Assembly (NCBI RefSeq): GCF_002013895.1
Contig: NZ_MAFQ01000009.1
Location: 186,001-250,000, forward strand
Direction: 5' to 3'
DNA length: 64,000 nt
DNA from: Mycobacteroides franklinii
GTDB lineage: Bacteria > Actinomycetota > Actinomycetes > Mycobacteriales > Mycobacteriaceae
Below the pieces are notes generated by a model that saw nothing but the letters and a program-made list of their open reading frames with translations, had not been told where the DNA came from and ran no database searches. A program made the translations under genes and the position numbers. Below are positions 27,574 to 37,229 of the stretch, piece after piece (within the stretch, counting starts at the first letter, position 1; the number at the start of each line of letters is the position of its first letter).

Positions 27574-30500
27574 CCCAATTTTCCTTGCCGGACAAGTGGC
27601 TCGACCGGGTGATCCCGTGGCGTGGATGGGACCGGCCGCAGCCCGTCAAACCGATCGGGAAAGTCAGCGCGCGAGATTGTTTCGAGGCCCATTCGGAGGA
27701 GATCGACAAGGCATTGACCCGGTCGTATGTCACGGATCGCCTCCGGGATGTCATCGGCGAATGTGATTGGGAAAAACCCGATCTCGACCTCGCACTGCCG
27801 GCATTACTGGGGTTCTCGGGGTCGGTCGAGCTGCTCGCGTGGATTTTGGATACCTACGGAACGATCCCGGCACTGCGCATCTGGGTTCAGTCCACGCATT
27901 TCAACGGCGGGTACTCACGGCATCTGAGCTACCAGCCAGAGCCCAGAGTCGATTGGCGAGCCCATCTACCGCAGTTCATGCGCCGGACCCTCGCTGCGCT
28001 GCCCGAGGCTGAATACGGCCTCGCCGTCGCCGAGCTTCGCGATCCGGCGGTTCACCCCGTGCACGCGGCCTATCTCGCACCCACCGAACCGGACCTGGTC
28101 GCCGCCGCTCTGGCCCTCACGCCGATCGACCACATGGGCTTCGATCTGTTGTTGTGCACGGTGGAGACGGAATCGCAGATGCGCGAGCTGGTGACAAACA
28201 CGCCGACCATCTATACCCGCCCGTACGACATGCCCAACTTCGCGACCGCCGCGGTGCGCGCCGGCACCGCGGTAATCGAGGTGATCGCGGCTGCTTTCAA
28301 AAACGAGGCGGACACCGACGGGCGCGTCGAGCTGATGGACCTGCTGACTTACTGTCCGACACCCGGGGCGTTCCGGCAGCTCCTCGGGTATGCCGGCACC
28401 CGCGGCGGATATGACGCCATCCGGTCCGCACTAGCGCGCCATCCGGGCGTCGGCCTGGCCGAACTGGCGCGCTCGGGAAGCGAAACCGCGGCAGTCGAGC
28501 TGCGGTCCTTCGTGCTCACCCAGCCCGAGCAGGTGGCCGCGGTGTCGCCCGGGCTGGACGATGCGACCAGGGCGGCCATCGAGAAGATCACGGCGACGCA
28601 AGATGCCCTGCCCGAATCCGATTCGCCACCAGCGATTCTCCTGAGCCCACCGTGGATCGGCCGGCAGAAGGCGACCAAACCGCCGGTGTTCGAGCTGCCC
28701 ATCGAGCTGCCCGTGGCCTTCGACTGGCCAGCAGGAGAACGCGAGCGTCTTCTGGCCAAGCAACCAACCTTCCGGTTCACACCGCAGTACATGCCGTCGT
28801 GGCAACGCCTCGCCGAAGGCGGTTACTCGGGATGGCAGATGGAAGGGGCACTGGTCGAGCTTTCTGGCGATGATGCGTTGGCGTTGGTCCGCCATTGGAA
28901 GCCCGATGCCCGATACTGGGATGCCGGATGGCTGCCCTATGCCCTGGCGCGCTTCGGCGCGGACGCCTACCCCGCCGCCGTACGCGCGCTTGACAAAAGC
29001 GCGGTGGCGGCGGCCTACACATTGATTCCGGTGCGCAGTCACGAAGTTGCGCCCCGGATGGCCGAATTCCTGCTTCGCCGCGGCAAGCTCCGCACCGTCG
29101 CCCTGGATTGGCTTCGGCGTCATGCACTAGAAGCCGTGGCGTATCTGGTACCGGCTGCGCTGGGCAAGGCGGGAACGCACCGCCGGGGTGCCGAGGCCGC
29201 ATTGCGCCGACTGGCGGCGAATCACTCTCGGGAGGAGGTCGTCGACCATGCGCGCGGCTACGGCGACGAGCCCGCCGCCGCCATCGCCGTGCTGCTGGAC
29301 ACCAACCCACTCACCATCTTGCCCGCCAGAATCCCCGCACTTCCCGTTTGGCTTGCACCGCAACTGCTTCCGCAGATCGCGCTGTCCGGACGGCAATCGG
29401 CGTTACCGCGGGAACTGGTTCCGGCACTGGTCACCATGTGTCAGCTCGGCGACGCCGACGCGCCCTACCCCGGGCTGGAAACCGTGGCGACACTGTGTGA
29501 TCCGGGATCGCTGGCGCAATGGGCGTGGGCGCTCTTCCAGCAGTACCGCCGGGTGGACTTTCCCAGCAAGGACGTGTGGGTGCTGCGCTTGCAGGGTCGG
29601 CTGGGCGATGACGACACGGTGCGTTCCCTCTCACCCCTGATCCAGGCCTGGCCGGGAGAAAGCGCACACCAACGCGCGGTTGCCGGCCTGGACGTGCTCT
29701 CCGACATCGGGACCGATGTGGCGCTCATGCACCTCTACCGCATTTCGCAGAAGGTGCCGTTCAAAGCGCTGCGGGCCAAGGCCGCAGACAAGATCGAGCA
29801 GATCGCCGACGAACTGGAGCTGACCCCCGAGCAACTGGGCGACCGGCTCGTCCCGGATTTCGGTTTGTCCCCGCAAGGTACGGCCACGCTCGACTTCGGG
29901 CCCCGGCAGTTCGTCGTCGGATTCGACGAGAGCCTTAAGCCCTACCTCACCGACGCCGACGGCAAGCCGCGCAAGGCCCTGCCCAAGCCCGCGGCCACCG
30001 ACGACCCGGACCTGGCGGCCTCAGCCACCAAACAGTTCTCGGCCCTGAAGAAGGACGTGCGGGGCGCGGCCTCCGATCAGATCGTCCGGCTGCAGCGCGC
30101 CATGCGATATCAGCGCCGGTTCGATGCCGCGGACTTCCGCGCCTACTTCGTATCCCATCCCCTGGTCGGCGTGCTGGTACGTCGACTGGCCTGGGGCACC
30201 TACGAGACCGCAGAGCCCAATTCGCCACTGCTGCAAAGCTTCCGGGTTGCCGAGGACAACTCCTTCGCCGACGCCGAAGACAATCCGTTTGAATTGGACG
30301 AAGACGCTGTCGTCGGTGTGGTGCATCCCGCCCAGCTGTCCGCCGAGCTGCTGGCCTCCTGGTCCGAGTTGTTCGCGGAATACGAACTGCTGCAACCATT
30401 TCCGCAACTGAGCCGTCCGGTATACCGACTCACCGACTCCGAGAAGTCCACCAACGTCCTACCCCGGTTCGACAAGCTGACGGTGCCGTCGCGCGTGCTG

Positions 30501-30761
30501 CTCGGGCTGGCCAAACAGGGCTGGAACCGTGACACCCCCGCCGACGCGGGGGTGCAGAACAGCGTCATCCAGACCCTGCCCTCCGGTGCCGAGGTGAGCA
30601 TCGACCTCGATCCGGGGATCCCGGTGGGCGAGCCCGACATGCTGGGAGACCAGACCATCCAGCGGGTCTGGCTGTCGTCCGGGACTTACGGTGATATCGA
30701 CCCCGTACTCATCTCCGAGATCCTGGCGGACCTGACGGAACTGGAGCGGCACCGACCGTGA
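27570..30761 (+). CDS. DUF4132 protein, second paralogue
   Basis: 1063 residues; the ATG overlaps the upstream stop (ATGA). The C-terminal third matches the first paralogue motif by motif (DRLVPDFGLS, LDFGPRQFVVGFDESLKP, FVSHPLVGVLVRRLAW, ELLQPFPQLSRPVY), while the N-terminal two thirds are more diverged. An ancient tandem duplication is likely. The final ~70 residues (PSGAEVSIDLDPGIPVGEP) match the equivalent tail of paralogue one. Probably a large scaffold or effector used with the AAA/VWA pair encoded downstream. A 19-bp gap follows before the ATPase gene. Confidence 0.88.
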   Translation: MTQFSLPDKWLDRVIPWRGWDRPQPVKPIGKVSARDCFEAHSEEIDKALTRSYVTDRLRDVIGECDWEKPDLDLALPALLGFSGSVELLAWILDTYGTIPALRIWVQSTHFNGGYSRHLSYQPEPRVDWRAHLPQFMRRTLAALPEAEYGLAVAELRDPAVHPVHAAYLAPTEPDLVAAALALTPIDHMGFDLLLCTVETESQMRELVTNTPTIYTRPYDMPNFATAAVRAGTAVIEVIAAAFKNEADTDGRVELMDLLTYCPTPGAFRQLLGYAGTRGGYDAIRSALARHPGVGLAELARSGSETAAVELRSFVLTQPEQVAAVSPGLDDATRAAIEKITATQDALPESDSPPAILLSPPWIGRQKATKPPVFELPIELPVAFDWPAGERERLLAKQPTFRFTPQYMPSWQRLAEGGYSGWQMEGALVELSGDDALALVRHWKPDARYWDAGWLPYALARFGADAYPAAVRALDKSAVAAAYTLIPVRSHEVAPRMAEFLLRRGKLRTVALDWLRRHALEAVAYLVPAALGKAGTHRRGAEAALRRLAANHSREEVVDHARGYGDEPAAAIAVLLDTNPLTILPARIPALPVWLAPQLLPQIALSGRQSALPRELVPALVTMCQLGDADAPYPGLETVATLCDPGSLAQWAWALFQQYRRVDFPSKDVWVLRLQGRLGDDDTVRSLSPLIQAWPGESAHQRAVAGLDVLSDIGTDVALMHLYRISQKVPFKALRAKAADKIEQIADELELTPEQLGDRLVPDFGLSPQGTATLDFGPRQFVVGFDESLKPYLTDADGKPRKALPKPAATDDPDLAASATKQFSALKKDVRGAASDQIVRLQRAMRYQRRFDAADFRAYFVSHPLVGVLVRRLAWGTYETAEPNSPLLQSFRVAEDNSFADAEDNPFELDEDAVVGVVHPAQLSAELLASWSELFAEYELLQPFPQLSRPVYRLTDSEKSTNVLPRFDKLTVPSRVLLGLAKQGWNRDTPADAGVQNSVIQTLPSGAEVSIDLDPGIPVGEPDMLGDQTIQRVWLSSGTYGDIDPVLISEILADLTELERHRP

Positions 30762-30780
30762 CTCACGCGAGAGGACGACT

Positions 30781-31869
30781 GTGACAAGCGACCTGCAGAG
30801 GCCGCCGGCCGAGATCCGGTACGCCGAGGAACTGCGGCGGCTGCGCGACAATGACCCCGACGACCGGCCGCCCGGCTGGGCGCTGAGCATGCGAACGGCC
30901 AGAGCCTTCATTCTCGGCGACCGCACGCTCGGTATCGAACGCAAATTCGTCGGCGATCCCTCCCTGATCGATCGAGCGCTGGTTACCCTGGCCACCAACC
31001 GCGGTCTCATGTTGGTGGGCGATCCGGGAACCGCGAAATCCTGGCTGTCCGAACTGATCGCGGCCGCCGTCAGCGGCGAGTCCACCTTGGTCATCCAGGG
31101 CGGCGCCGCCACCACCGAGGACCAGATCAAGTACTCGTGGAACTACGCGATGCTGCTGGCGCAGGGGCCCAGCCCGGAGTCGGTGGTACCGGCCCCGCTG
31201 CTGTCGGCCATGCGCACCGGCAAGGTGGTGCGCTTCGAGGAAATCACGCGCTGCCCCTTGGAAGTTCAGGACAGTCTGCTCTCGGTACTTTCCGAGCGCG
31301 TGTTGGCCATCCCGGAACTGCACGGCTCCGATGGTCTGGTTTTCGCACGGGCCGGCTTCAACGTGATCGCCACCGCGAACACCCGCGATCGCGGTGTCAA
31401 TGAGATGAGTGCCGCGCTCAAGCGGCGCTTCAACTTCGAGACGGTGTTTCCGATCAGGGATATGGAGACCGAGCTGGCCCTGGTCACCGCCGAGTCCGCC
31501 CGGATGCTCGCGGAGTCCGGCGTCACGATCGCTCAGAGCCCCGACGTCCTGGAGGTCCTGGTAACGATATTCCGCGAATTGCGAACGGGTCGAACCGCTG
31601 ACGGCACCCCCATCGAATCGCTCAGCTCGGTGATGAGCACCGCCGAGGCCGTGTCAGTGGCGCATGCCGTCGGTATCCGGGGCTGGTTCCTGCGCCACGA
31701 GGCCGGGTCGGCCGCCGATATCGTGGAGGCCATCTCCGGCACCGCCGTCAAGGACAACGCCGACGACCTGACCAAGGTGCGCACCTACATCGACCACCAC
31801 GCCGCCCGGCGAAACGGAAAGGTCTGGAAGGACTTCTATCAGGCCCGACACTTACTGAGCGCCGATTGA
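30781..31869 (+). CDS. MoxR-type AAA+ ATPase of the yeh-like operon (YehL-like)
   Basis: 362 residues, GTG start. Walker A GDPGTAKS near 80-87; Walker B reads VVRFEEI near 149-155, so the usual DE is EE; sensor 1 and arginine region ATANTRDRGVNEMSAALKRRF near 198-218. The C-terminal 100 residues form a lid and a conserved tail ending VWKDFYQARHLL. It differs from the MoxR at the start of the window and is specifically like the ATPase found beside DUF5682, VWA and SWIM genes. It should drive remodelling of a target together with the VWA protein. The stop overlaps a TTG start (TTGA). Confidence 0.9.
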   Translation: MTSDLQRPPAEIRYAEELRRLRDNDPDDRPPGWALSMRTARAFILGDRTLGIERKFVGDPSLIDRALVTLATNRGLMLVGDPGTAKSWLSELIAAAVSGESTLVIQGGAATTEDQIKYSWNYAMLLAQGPSPESVVPAPLLSAMRTGKVVRFEEITRCPLEVQDSLLSVLSERVLAIPELHGSDGLVFARAGFNVIATANTRDRGVNEMSAALKRRFNFETVFPIRDMETELALVTAESARMLAESGVTIAQSPDVLEVLVTIFRELRTGRTADGTPIESLSSVMSTAEAVSVAHAVGIRGWFLRHEAGSAADIVEAISGTAVKDNADDLTKVRTYIDHHAARRNGKVWKDFYQARHLLSAD

Positions 31870-34142
31870 CCGTCCACTTCATCGGGGTCCGCCACCACAG
31901 CCCGGCATGTGCCCGGCTGGTAAGCGACGTGATCCACAACGTCTCTCCGGCTTACGTTCTCGTCGAAGGCAGCGCCGACTTCAACGATCGAATCGACGAA
32001 CTGCTGCTGGGACACCGATTGCCTATCGCCCTGTTCAGCTTCCTTACCGGTCCCGACGCCCACCGGATGATCTGGGCGCCATTTTGCGACTACTCCCCGG
32101 AATGGGTGGCACTGACCGCGGCCAAGGCGGTCGGCGCCGAGTTCCGGTTCATCGACCTTCCGGCCTGGCATCACGCCTTCGAGGAAAGAACCAACCGCTA
32201 CTCCGATGCCGATGCCCGGCATGTTGCCGTCACCTCCCGGCTGTGTGCGGAGTTCGGAATGGACAACAACGACGTGCTGTGGGATCACCTCGTCGAGGTA
32301 CCCGGAGCCGAGCACCACACCCTGGCCCGATACTTCGACACCCTGCGCGGGGACGCGCGGGCTGGGGACTCAGATGCGGCCCGCGAGGAGTACATGGCCC
32401 AGTGGATTTGCGCCGCACAGTACTTCGCCGGTGGACGCCCCATCGTGGTGGTGACCGGAGGGTTTCATCGACCGGCGCTCATCTCGCTCACCGCCGAACG
32501 CGATGATCTGACGCAATGGCCCGCGGTGCCCGCGCCCCCGGCGGGCCATCGCGTCGGCAACTACCTCATCCCCTACTCCTACCGGCGCCTCGATGCGTTC
32601 TCCGGCTATCAGTCGGGTATGCCCTCGCCGGGTTACTACCACCACGTGTGGCACGACGGCGCCGAGACGGCCGGCCAGCGGCTCATCGCGGATGTCGCCG
32701 GCCGGCTGCGTGAACGTCACGTCCCAGTCTCTACCGCGGATCTGATTGCGGCCCAGTCCCTCTCCGAGGGGCTGGCCCGGCTGCGCGGACATTCCGTGCG
32801 CGCCCGCACCGACATTCTCGACGGGCTGGCGGTCGCCCTCATCACGGAGGACTTACCGTCTCCGCTGCCGTGGGCCGCCCGCGGCGTGCTGCAGACCGGA
32901 ACCCATCCCGCCGTCCTGGAAATGCTCGCGGCCCTCACCGGCACCGCTCACGGCGAGCTTCATCCCGACACCCCGTTGCCGCCGCTGATACCCGATGTCG
33001 AGCGACTGCTCGCCGAACACGATCTGACGCCGCCTCGTGACGTCCGGCTGAACCTGACCGTCGAGGCCGACCTGGACCGCAGCCGCATCCTGAATCGTCT
33101 TCGGGTGCTCGGCATCCCGGGGTTTGAGCGCAGCTCGGGGCCCACCGTCGGCACCGATCCGGCGACCACGGAACGCTGGGAATTGCAGGTGCGAGAGACC
33201 CAACTTCCCAAACTTCTGGAGGCCGGCGCCCACGGCGCCACCCTCGGCGCTGCTGTGGCACATGTGTTGCGCGAATCGGTGGCCGATGGCGGCACGACAC
33301 CGGCCACGCTCGGTCCGGCGCTGTTCGATGCCGTGCTCTGCGGCAGCGACGAGGTGCTCGGCGAGCTCGTTCCACCTGCCGCCCAGGCCATCGCCGACAG
33401 TTACGACCTGGGCGGGCTCGGCACCTTCCTGTCCGCACTGCTGGCCTTGTGGCGCCACGACTGGATCTACCAGGTCCGCCAGCACGATCGGTTTCCTCCG
33501 CTGATCGCGGCGGCGGTGCGCCGGATCGAATGGCTCGCCGAGTCGGCCCGCGCCCGTACGCGCGACGCCGATCGCAGTGAAGTCGCCGCCCTGTCGGCCG
33601 TCTGCGACGCACTGACGCACGCCGGTGAGACGGCCGCCCTCGATAGACCTGCCTTCCTGGGCACCATGGAACGCATCGGCCGAGACCCGAAGGCGCCACC
33701 CGATCTGCGCGGTGCGGCTCTGGGCGCCCGTTGGCGGCTGGACGACGAAGCTGCCGTCGATCCGGTGGACATGGTGCGAGCCATGAGCATGCCCGAAACC
33801 CTCGGGGACTTTCTCATCGGTGTGTTCGGTCTTGCGCGAGAACAGGTTCTGCACACTCAGGACGGCTCGGGATTCGACGTACTCACCGCCGTCGATCACA
33901 TCGTCGAGGACATGACCGAACGTGATTTCCTTTCAGCCCTACCGGCCGTGCGCCAAGCCTTCGAATACTTTCCGCCGCGCGAGCGCACCCGCATCGCCGA
34001 CCGGATACTGGTGGCGCGTGGCCGGACGGCCGCGGGCCGGGCATTCGTACGCACCGAGTCCGATCCCGCTCTGCTGGCCTATGCCGCGACGATCGAGGAG
34101 CGCGTCGAAAGCCTGCTGTCGGAGGCGGGGCTGAACCCGTGA
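31866..34142 (+). CDS. DUF5682 protein (YehM-like)
   Basis: 758 residues, TTG start inside the upstream stop (TTGA). The N-terminus VHFIGVRHHSPACARLV and VLVEGSADFN near 37-45 are typical of DUF5682. A His/Asp-containing domain occupies about 1-260 (for example FCDYSPEW, VVVTGGFHRPALI near 195-207, YSYRRLDAFSGYQSGMPSPGYYH near 236-258). The rest is helical. The family is found almost only beside MoxR/VWA/SWIM genes. The N-terminal part has been likened to TraB/erythromycin-esterase-type folds, but I cannot confirm that from sequence. Overlaps the VWA start (GTGA). Confidence 0.87.
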   Translation: MTVHFIGVRHHSPACARLVSDVIHNVSPAYVLVEGSADFNDRIDELLLGHRLPIALFSFLTGPDAHRMIWAPFCDYSPEWVALTAAKAVGAEFRFIDLPAWHHAFEERTNRYSDADARHVAVTSRLCAEFGMDNNDVLWDHLVEVPGAEHHTLARYFDTLRGDARAGDSDAAREEYMAQWICAAQYFAGGRPIVVVTGGFHRPALISLTAERDDLTQWPAVPAPPAGHRVGNYLIPYSYRRLDAFSGYQSGMPSPGYYHHVWHDGAETAGQRLIADVAGRLRERHVPVSTADLIAAQSLSEGLARLRGHSVRARTDILDGLAVALITEDLPSPLPWAARGVLQTGTHPAVLEMLAALTGTAHGELHPDTPLPPLIPDVERLLAEHDLTPPRDVRLNLTVEADLDRSRILNRLRVLGIPGFERSSGPTVGTDPATTERWELQVRETQLPKLLEAGAHGATLGAAVAHVLRESVADGGTTPATLGPALFDAVLCGSDEVLGELVPPAAQAIADSYDLGGLGTFLSALLALWRHDWIYQVRQHDRFPPLIAAAVRRIEWLAESARARTRDADRSEVAALSAVCDALTHAGETAALDRPAFLGTMERIGRDPKAPPDLRGAALGARWRLDDEAAVDPVDMVRAMSMPETLGDFLIGVFGLAREQVLHTQDGSGFDVLTAVDHIVEDMTERDFLSALPAVRQAFEYFPPRERTRIADRILVARGRTAAGRAFVRTESDPALLAYAATIEERVESLLSEAGLNP

Positions 34143-35287
34143 GCCAGCCGGAAGACCCGAACGAGCTTGTGCTGCAACGCTGGCGCCTGATCCTGGGTGA
34201 GCCGGGTGACAACTGCGCCCGGCTCACCGGCGATATGGCTGGCCAGGATGCCGCGCTGTCGTGGCTATACGGACGCGACGACGAGCTGGCGGCGCGCGGC
34301 ACCCGGCCCTCGGGTGAACGCGCCGGAGGCGACGGAGAGTCGCTCGTCGGCACCGTCGAGTGGATCAACGAGGTGCACCGGCTCTTTCCCCGCGACACGG
34401 TCGAGCGTCTGGAACGAGACGCCCTGGAGCGCTATCAGATCCAAGAGATCGTGACCAATCCCGACGTGCTTGCCCGCGCCCGCCCCAACCAGACCCTGCT
34501 GCGCGCCGTGCTGCGGACGAAGCATCTGATGAACCAGGACGTGCTCGACATGGCCCGCAGGCTCGTAGCGGCCGTCGTGCAGGATCTCATCGACAAGCTG
34601 TCCGTCGAAGTGCGGGAGGCATTTTCGGGTCCGCGATTGCGCCGGCGTAGCATTCGCGGCAGCTCACGGGATCTGGATGTGCATGCCACCATCCGACGCA
34701 ACCTGCGTCACTACGACACCGAGCAGCGGCGAATCGTGATCGAACGGCCGCTGTTCACTTCTCGCAGTCGGCGCCATCTCGAGAAGTGGCAGATCATCAT
34801 GCTGGTCGATCAGTCCGGTTCGATGCTCGGATCTGTCATCCATTCCGCGGTAACCGCGAGCTGCCTGTGGAACCTGCCCGGAGTGAAGACTCATCTCGTC
34901 GCCTTCGACACCTCGATCGTCGACCTCACCAGGGACCTCACCGACCCCGTGGAGCTGCTGATGAAGGTGCAGCTGGGCGGCGGCACCGATATCGCCAAGG
35001 CGGTGACCTACGGTGCGGGGCTTATCGAAAACCCGCAGCGCACCATCTTCGTGCTCATCAGCGACCTGTTCGAGGGTGGTGACCCGCGAAACTTCACCGG
35101 CCAACTCCGTGCCCTGGTCGAGCAGGGCAGCAAGGTGTTTGCACTGGCCGCGCTCGATGAGAACGCCGAGCCGTCTTATGACCGCGCGGTCGGCCAGCTG
35201 CTGGCCTCCTTCGGCGTCGAGGTTGGCGCCCTCACACCCGGGCATCTGGTCAATTTCCTCGCCGAATGCCTGGCCGCGCATGGCTGA
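34139..35287 (+). CDS. VWA (MIDAS) protein of the yeh-like operon (YehP-like)
   Basis: 382 residues, GTG start. N-terminal ~200 residues are helical; the VWA domain follows with a complete MIDAS: MLVDQSGSM (DxSxS) near 221-229, the Thr of LGGGTDIAKA near 281, and ISDLFEGG near 304. Such proteins bind metal-dependent ligands and pair with MoxR-type ATPases, as in RavA-ViaA. Its stop overlaps the SWIM gene by eight bases, so all five downstream genes are translationally linked. Confidence 0.91.
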   Translation: MSQPEDPNELVLQRWRLILGEPGDNCARLTGDMAGQDAALSWLYGRDDELAARGTRPSGERAGGDGESLVGTVEWINEVHRLFPRDTVERLERDALERYQIQEIVTNPDVLARARPNQTLLRAVLRTKHLMNQDVLDMARRLVAAVVQDLIDKLSVEVREAFSGPRLRRRSIRGSSRDLDVHATIRRNLRHYDTEQRRIVIERPLFTSRSRRHLEKWQIIMLVDQSGSMLGSVIHSAVTASCLWNLPGVKTHLVAFDTSIVDLTRDLTDPVELLMKVQLGGGTDIAKAVTYGAGLIENPQRTIFVLISDLFEGGDPRNFTGQLRALVEQGSKVFALAALDENAEPSYDRAVGQLLASFGVEVGALTPGHLVNFLAECLAAHG

Positions 35288-37229
35288 AAAACCGTGCCGT
35301 CCAGACCTGGACATCATCACCGAGGCGGCGCTCATCGGGCTAACGAACAGAGGCCTAGTGAAACGCGCTCAGCGCGAGCTGGATTCGGAGACGCCGCCGG
35401 AAATATCACAGGCACCTGACGGCACCGTCACCGCCCGCTGGCAGGACGGAAACGTCTCGACACTGGCAGCAGACCGAGCCGTCACGCAGGCCGACTGCAC
35501 CTGCGGGGCAACCACACTGTGCCGGCACCGCATCGGCCTGGTACTCGGATACCAACGGGTCGCTCAGGACACAGAAGGTGCCACGGCGGCCTCCGACTGG
35601 TCGCCCGCGATGTTCACCGACGCCGAACTGGCCACGGCGTTCGGTGCGGCCACCATGAAGGCCGCCGAGCGCCGCCGCGCCGCCGGCTATCCGGCAACGG
35701 TTCGACGGGGCCAACCGCCCACGGTGGAATTGCCCTCCAGCACAGTTCGTTTCATGGTTCCTGAACACCTCGACTTCGCTCTCACCGATGCGGACAAGCA
35801 GGCGTCCGCGGTAACCGTTGTCCTGGCGGTGTGGGCGTTCCGACTCGCGGACGCGACCGATCGCGGCGCAACACGAGTAGAGATCGAGGTCGCGTCGACC
35901 GCCGAGCGGGACGAGAAGCCCACCACGAAAACCCGCGATCTCGCCATAGAACTGTTGCGCTCCGGAACCGTCAACGTCACCGACGTGCTGTCGGGGAAGC
36001 TCGATCGAACCGCGGCAGACCTCGACCGCGACAACATTCGATGGCTTGCCGACACACTGCAAGACCTGCGTACCCAATTAGGCGCGTATCGCACCCGCCA
36101 CGCCGCGTTCTCCGATCTGCGGGTGGCCGAGCTGTTGGCCGAGGTGCATGCGCGCAGTCTGGCATCCAGCGGCCCACGCCTGACCCGGGCACAGATCCTG
36201 GGCACCGGCGAAAAGGCGTCCACCCGGGTCCGCCTGACCCGTCTCACCGCTCTCGGCGCGCGTCTCACCCGGATCGACGACGCGGTATCGGCAGCGGTCT
36301 ATCTGGTCGGCGACTCGATCCCGATGGTCATACACCGCAGCTGGCCCGTCGACGACGATCCGGGCTTCGCCGGGGAGGTGGTCGGACGGCGGCGCATCGC
36401 GGGCACCACTCTTGAACGACTCGCCAGTTCTTCGGTGGTGACCGAATCCGCGGTGCGGCAGGCCAATCGCGCACTGGAACTCACCCGCTCCGCCGTCGCC
36501 AAGACATCTGTCCTCCAGCTGGGCCGGGCCTGGGAATCGCTGCCCGATCATCTGGTCCACCACAGCTTTTCCCTCGCGGAACGCGAAATCACCTCACAAC
36601 CACCGCGATTCATCAGGCCGCGGGTCGAGGCCGAGTTCGTCAGGGTGTTCGCGGTGCACCGGGTGGTGTCCATGTCCTACTCCCCCGGCGATCAGCGCTT
36701 GGTGGCCGAGGTTGCCGACACTCACGACGGCCGGGCACTCATTGCCGACGAATATCGCTCGGTGGCACCGGGAGCGCTCGATGCCCTGCACCACGCCTTG
36801 AACGCGATCGGCGACCAAGCCCAACCGGCACTTCTCAGCGGGATCATGCGACGCGCACGCGGGTGCCTGATCGTAGAACCGCTGGCGGTCTTGCTGGGTG
36901 CCGCGGTGTCCGTATTCGATTTCGCGCCGGGCAAGACCGGAGCGCTACCGGAGCACCGCGAGACCCCCGCCGATCCGCTACACCGCCCGGTGTTGGCAGC
37001 GCAGTCACTGCTGTCGCAGGCCGCGCACACCGGGCTGGACCACTGCCGCGCCGGCATGCAGCGACAGATACATTCCTGCGCAGATGAACTCGCAAGTACT
37101 GGATTCCATCAAACAGCCTCGGTGCTGCGCCGATTCGGCAATGCCCTGGGTTCTCGAGAAAGCATCGAGGCGCCACATCACTGGTTCGCCGCGACAGTCC
37201 GGGTGCTGACGATACTGGAACAGCTCTGA
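35280..37229 (+). CDS. SWIM zinc-finger protein (YehQ-like)
   Basis: 649 residues from the ATG at 35280; the open frame runs 89 codons further upstream inside the VWA gene. The SWIM motif CTCGATTLCRH (CxC...CxH) is near 73-83, preceded by a short beta segment (GTVTARWQDGNVSTL). The remaining ~560 residues are mixed helical and beta without a recognised domain. SWIM fingers bind DNA or protein and occur in transposases, MEKK1 and Swi2 homologues. Last gene of the operon; the nearest flanking repeat lies 53 bp after its stop. Confidence 0.88.
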   Translation: MAEKPCRPDLDIITEAALIGLTNRGLVKRAQRELDSETPPEISQAPDGTVTARWQDGNVSTLAADRAVTQADCTCGATTLCRHRIGLVLGYQRVAQDTEGATAASDWSPAMFTDAELATAFGAATMKAAERRRAAGYPATVRRGQPPTVELPSSTVRFMVPEHLDFALTDADKQASAVTVVLAVWAFRLADATDRGATRVEIEVASTAERDEKPTTKTRDLAIELLRSGTVNVTDVLSGKLDRTAADLDRDNIRWLADTLQDLRTQLGAYRTRHAAFSDLRVAELLAEVHARSLASSGPRLTRAQILGTGEKASTRVRLTRLTALGARLTRIDDAVSAAVYLVGDSIPMVIHRSWPVDDDPGFAGEVVGRRRIAGTTLERLASSSVVTESAVRQANRALELTRSAVAKTSVLQLGRAWESLPDHLVHHSFSLAEREITSQPPRFIRPRVEAEFVRVFAVHRVVSMSYSPGDQRLVAEVADTHDGRALIADEYRSVAPGALDALHHALNAIGDQAQPALLSGIMRRARGCLIVEPLAVLLGAAVSVFDFAPGKTGALPEHRETPADPLHRPVLAAQSLLSQAAHTGLDHCRAGMQRQIHSCADELASTGFHQTASVLRRFGNALGSRESIEAPHHWFAATVRVLTILEQL

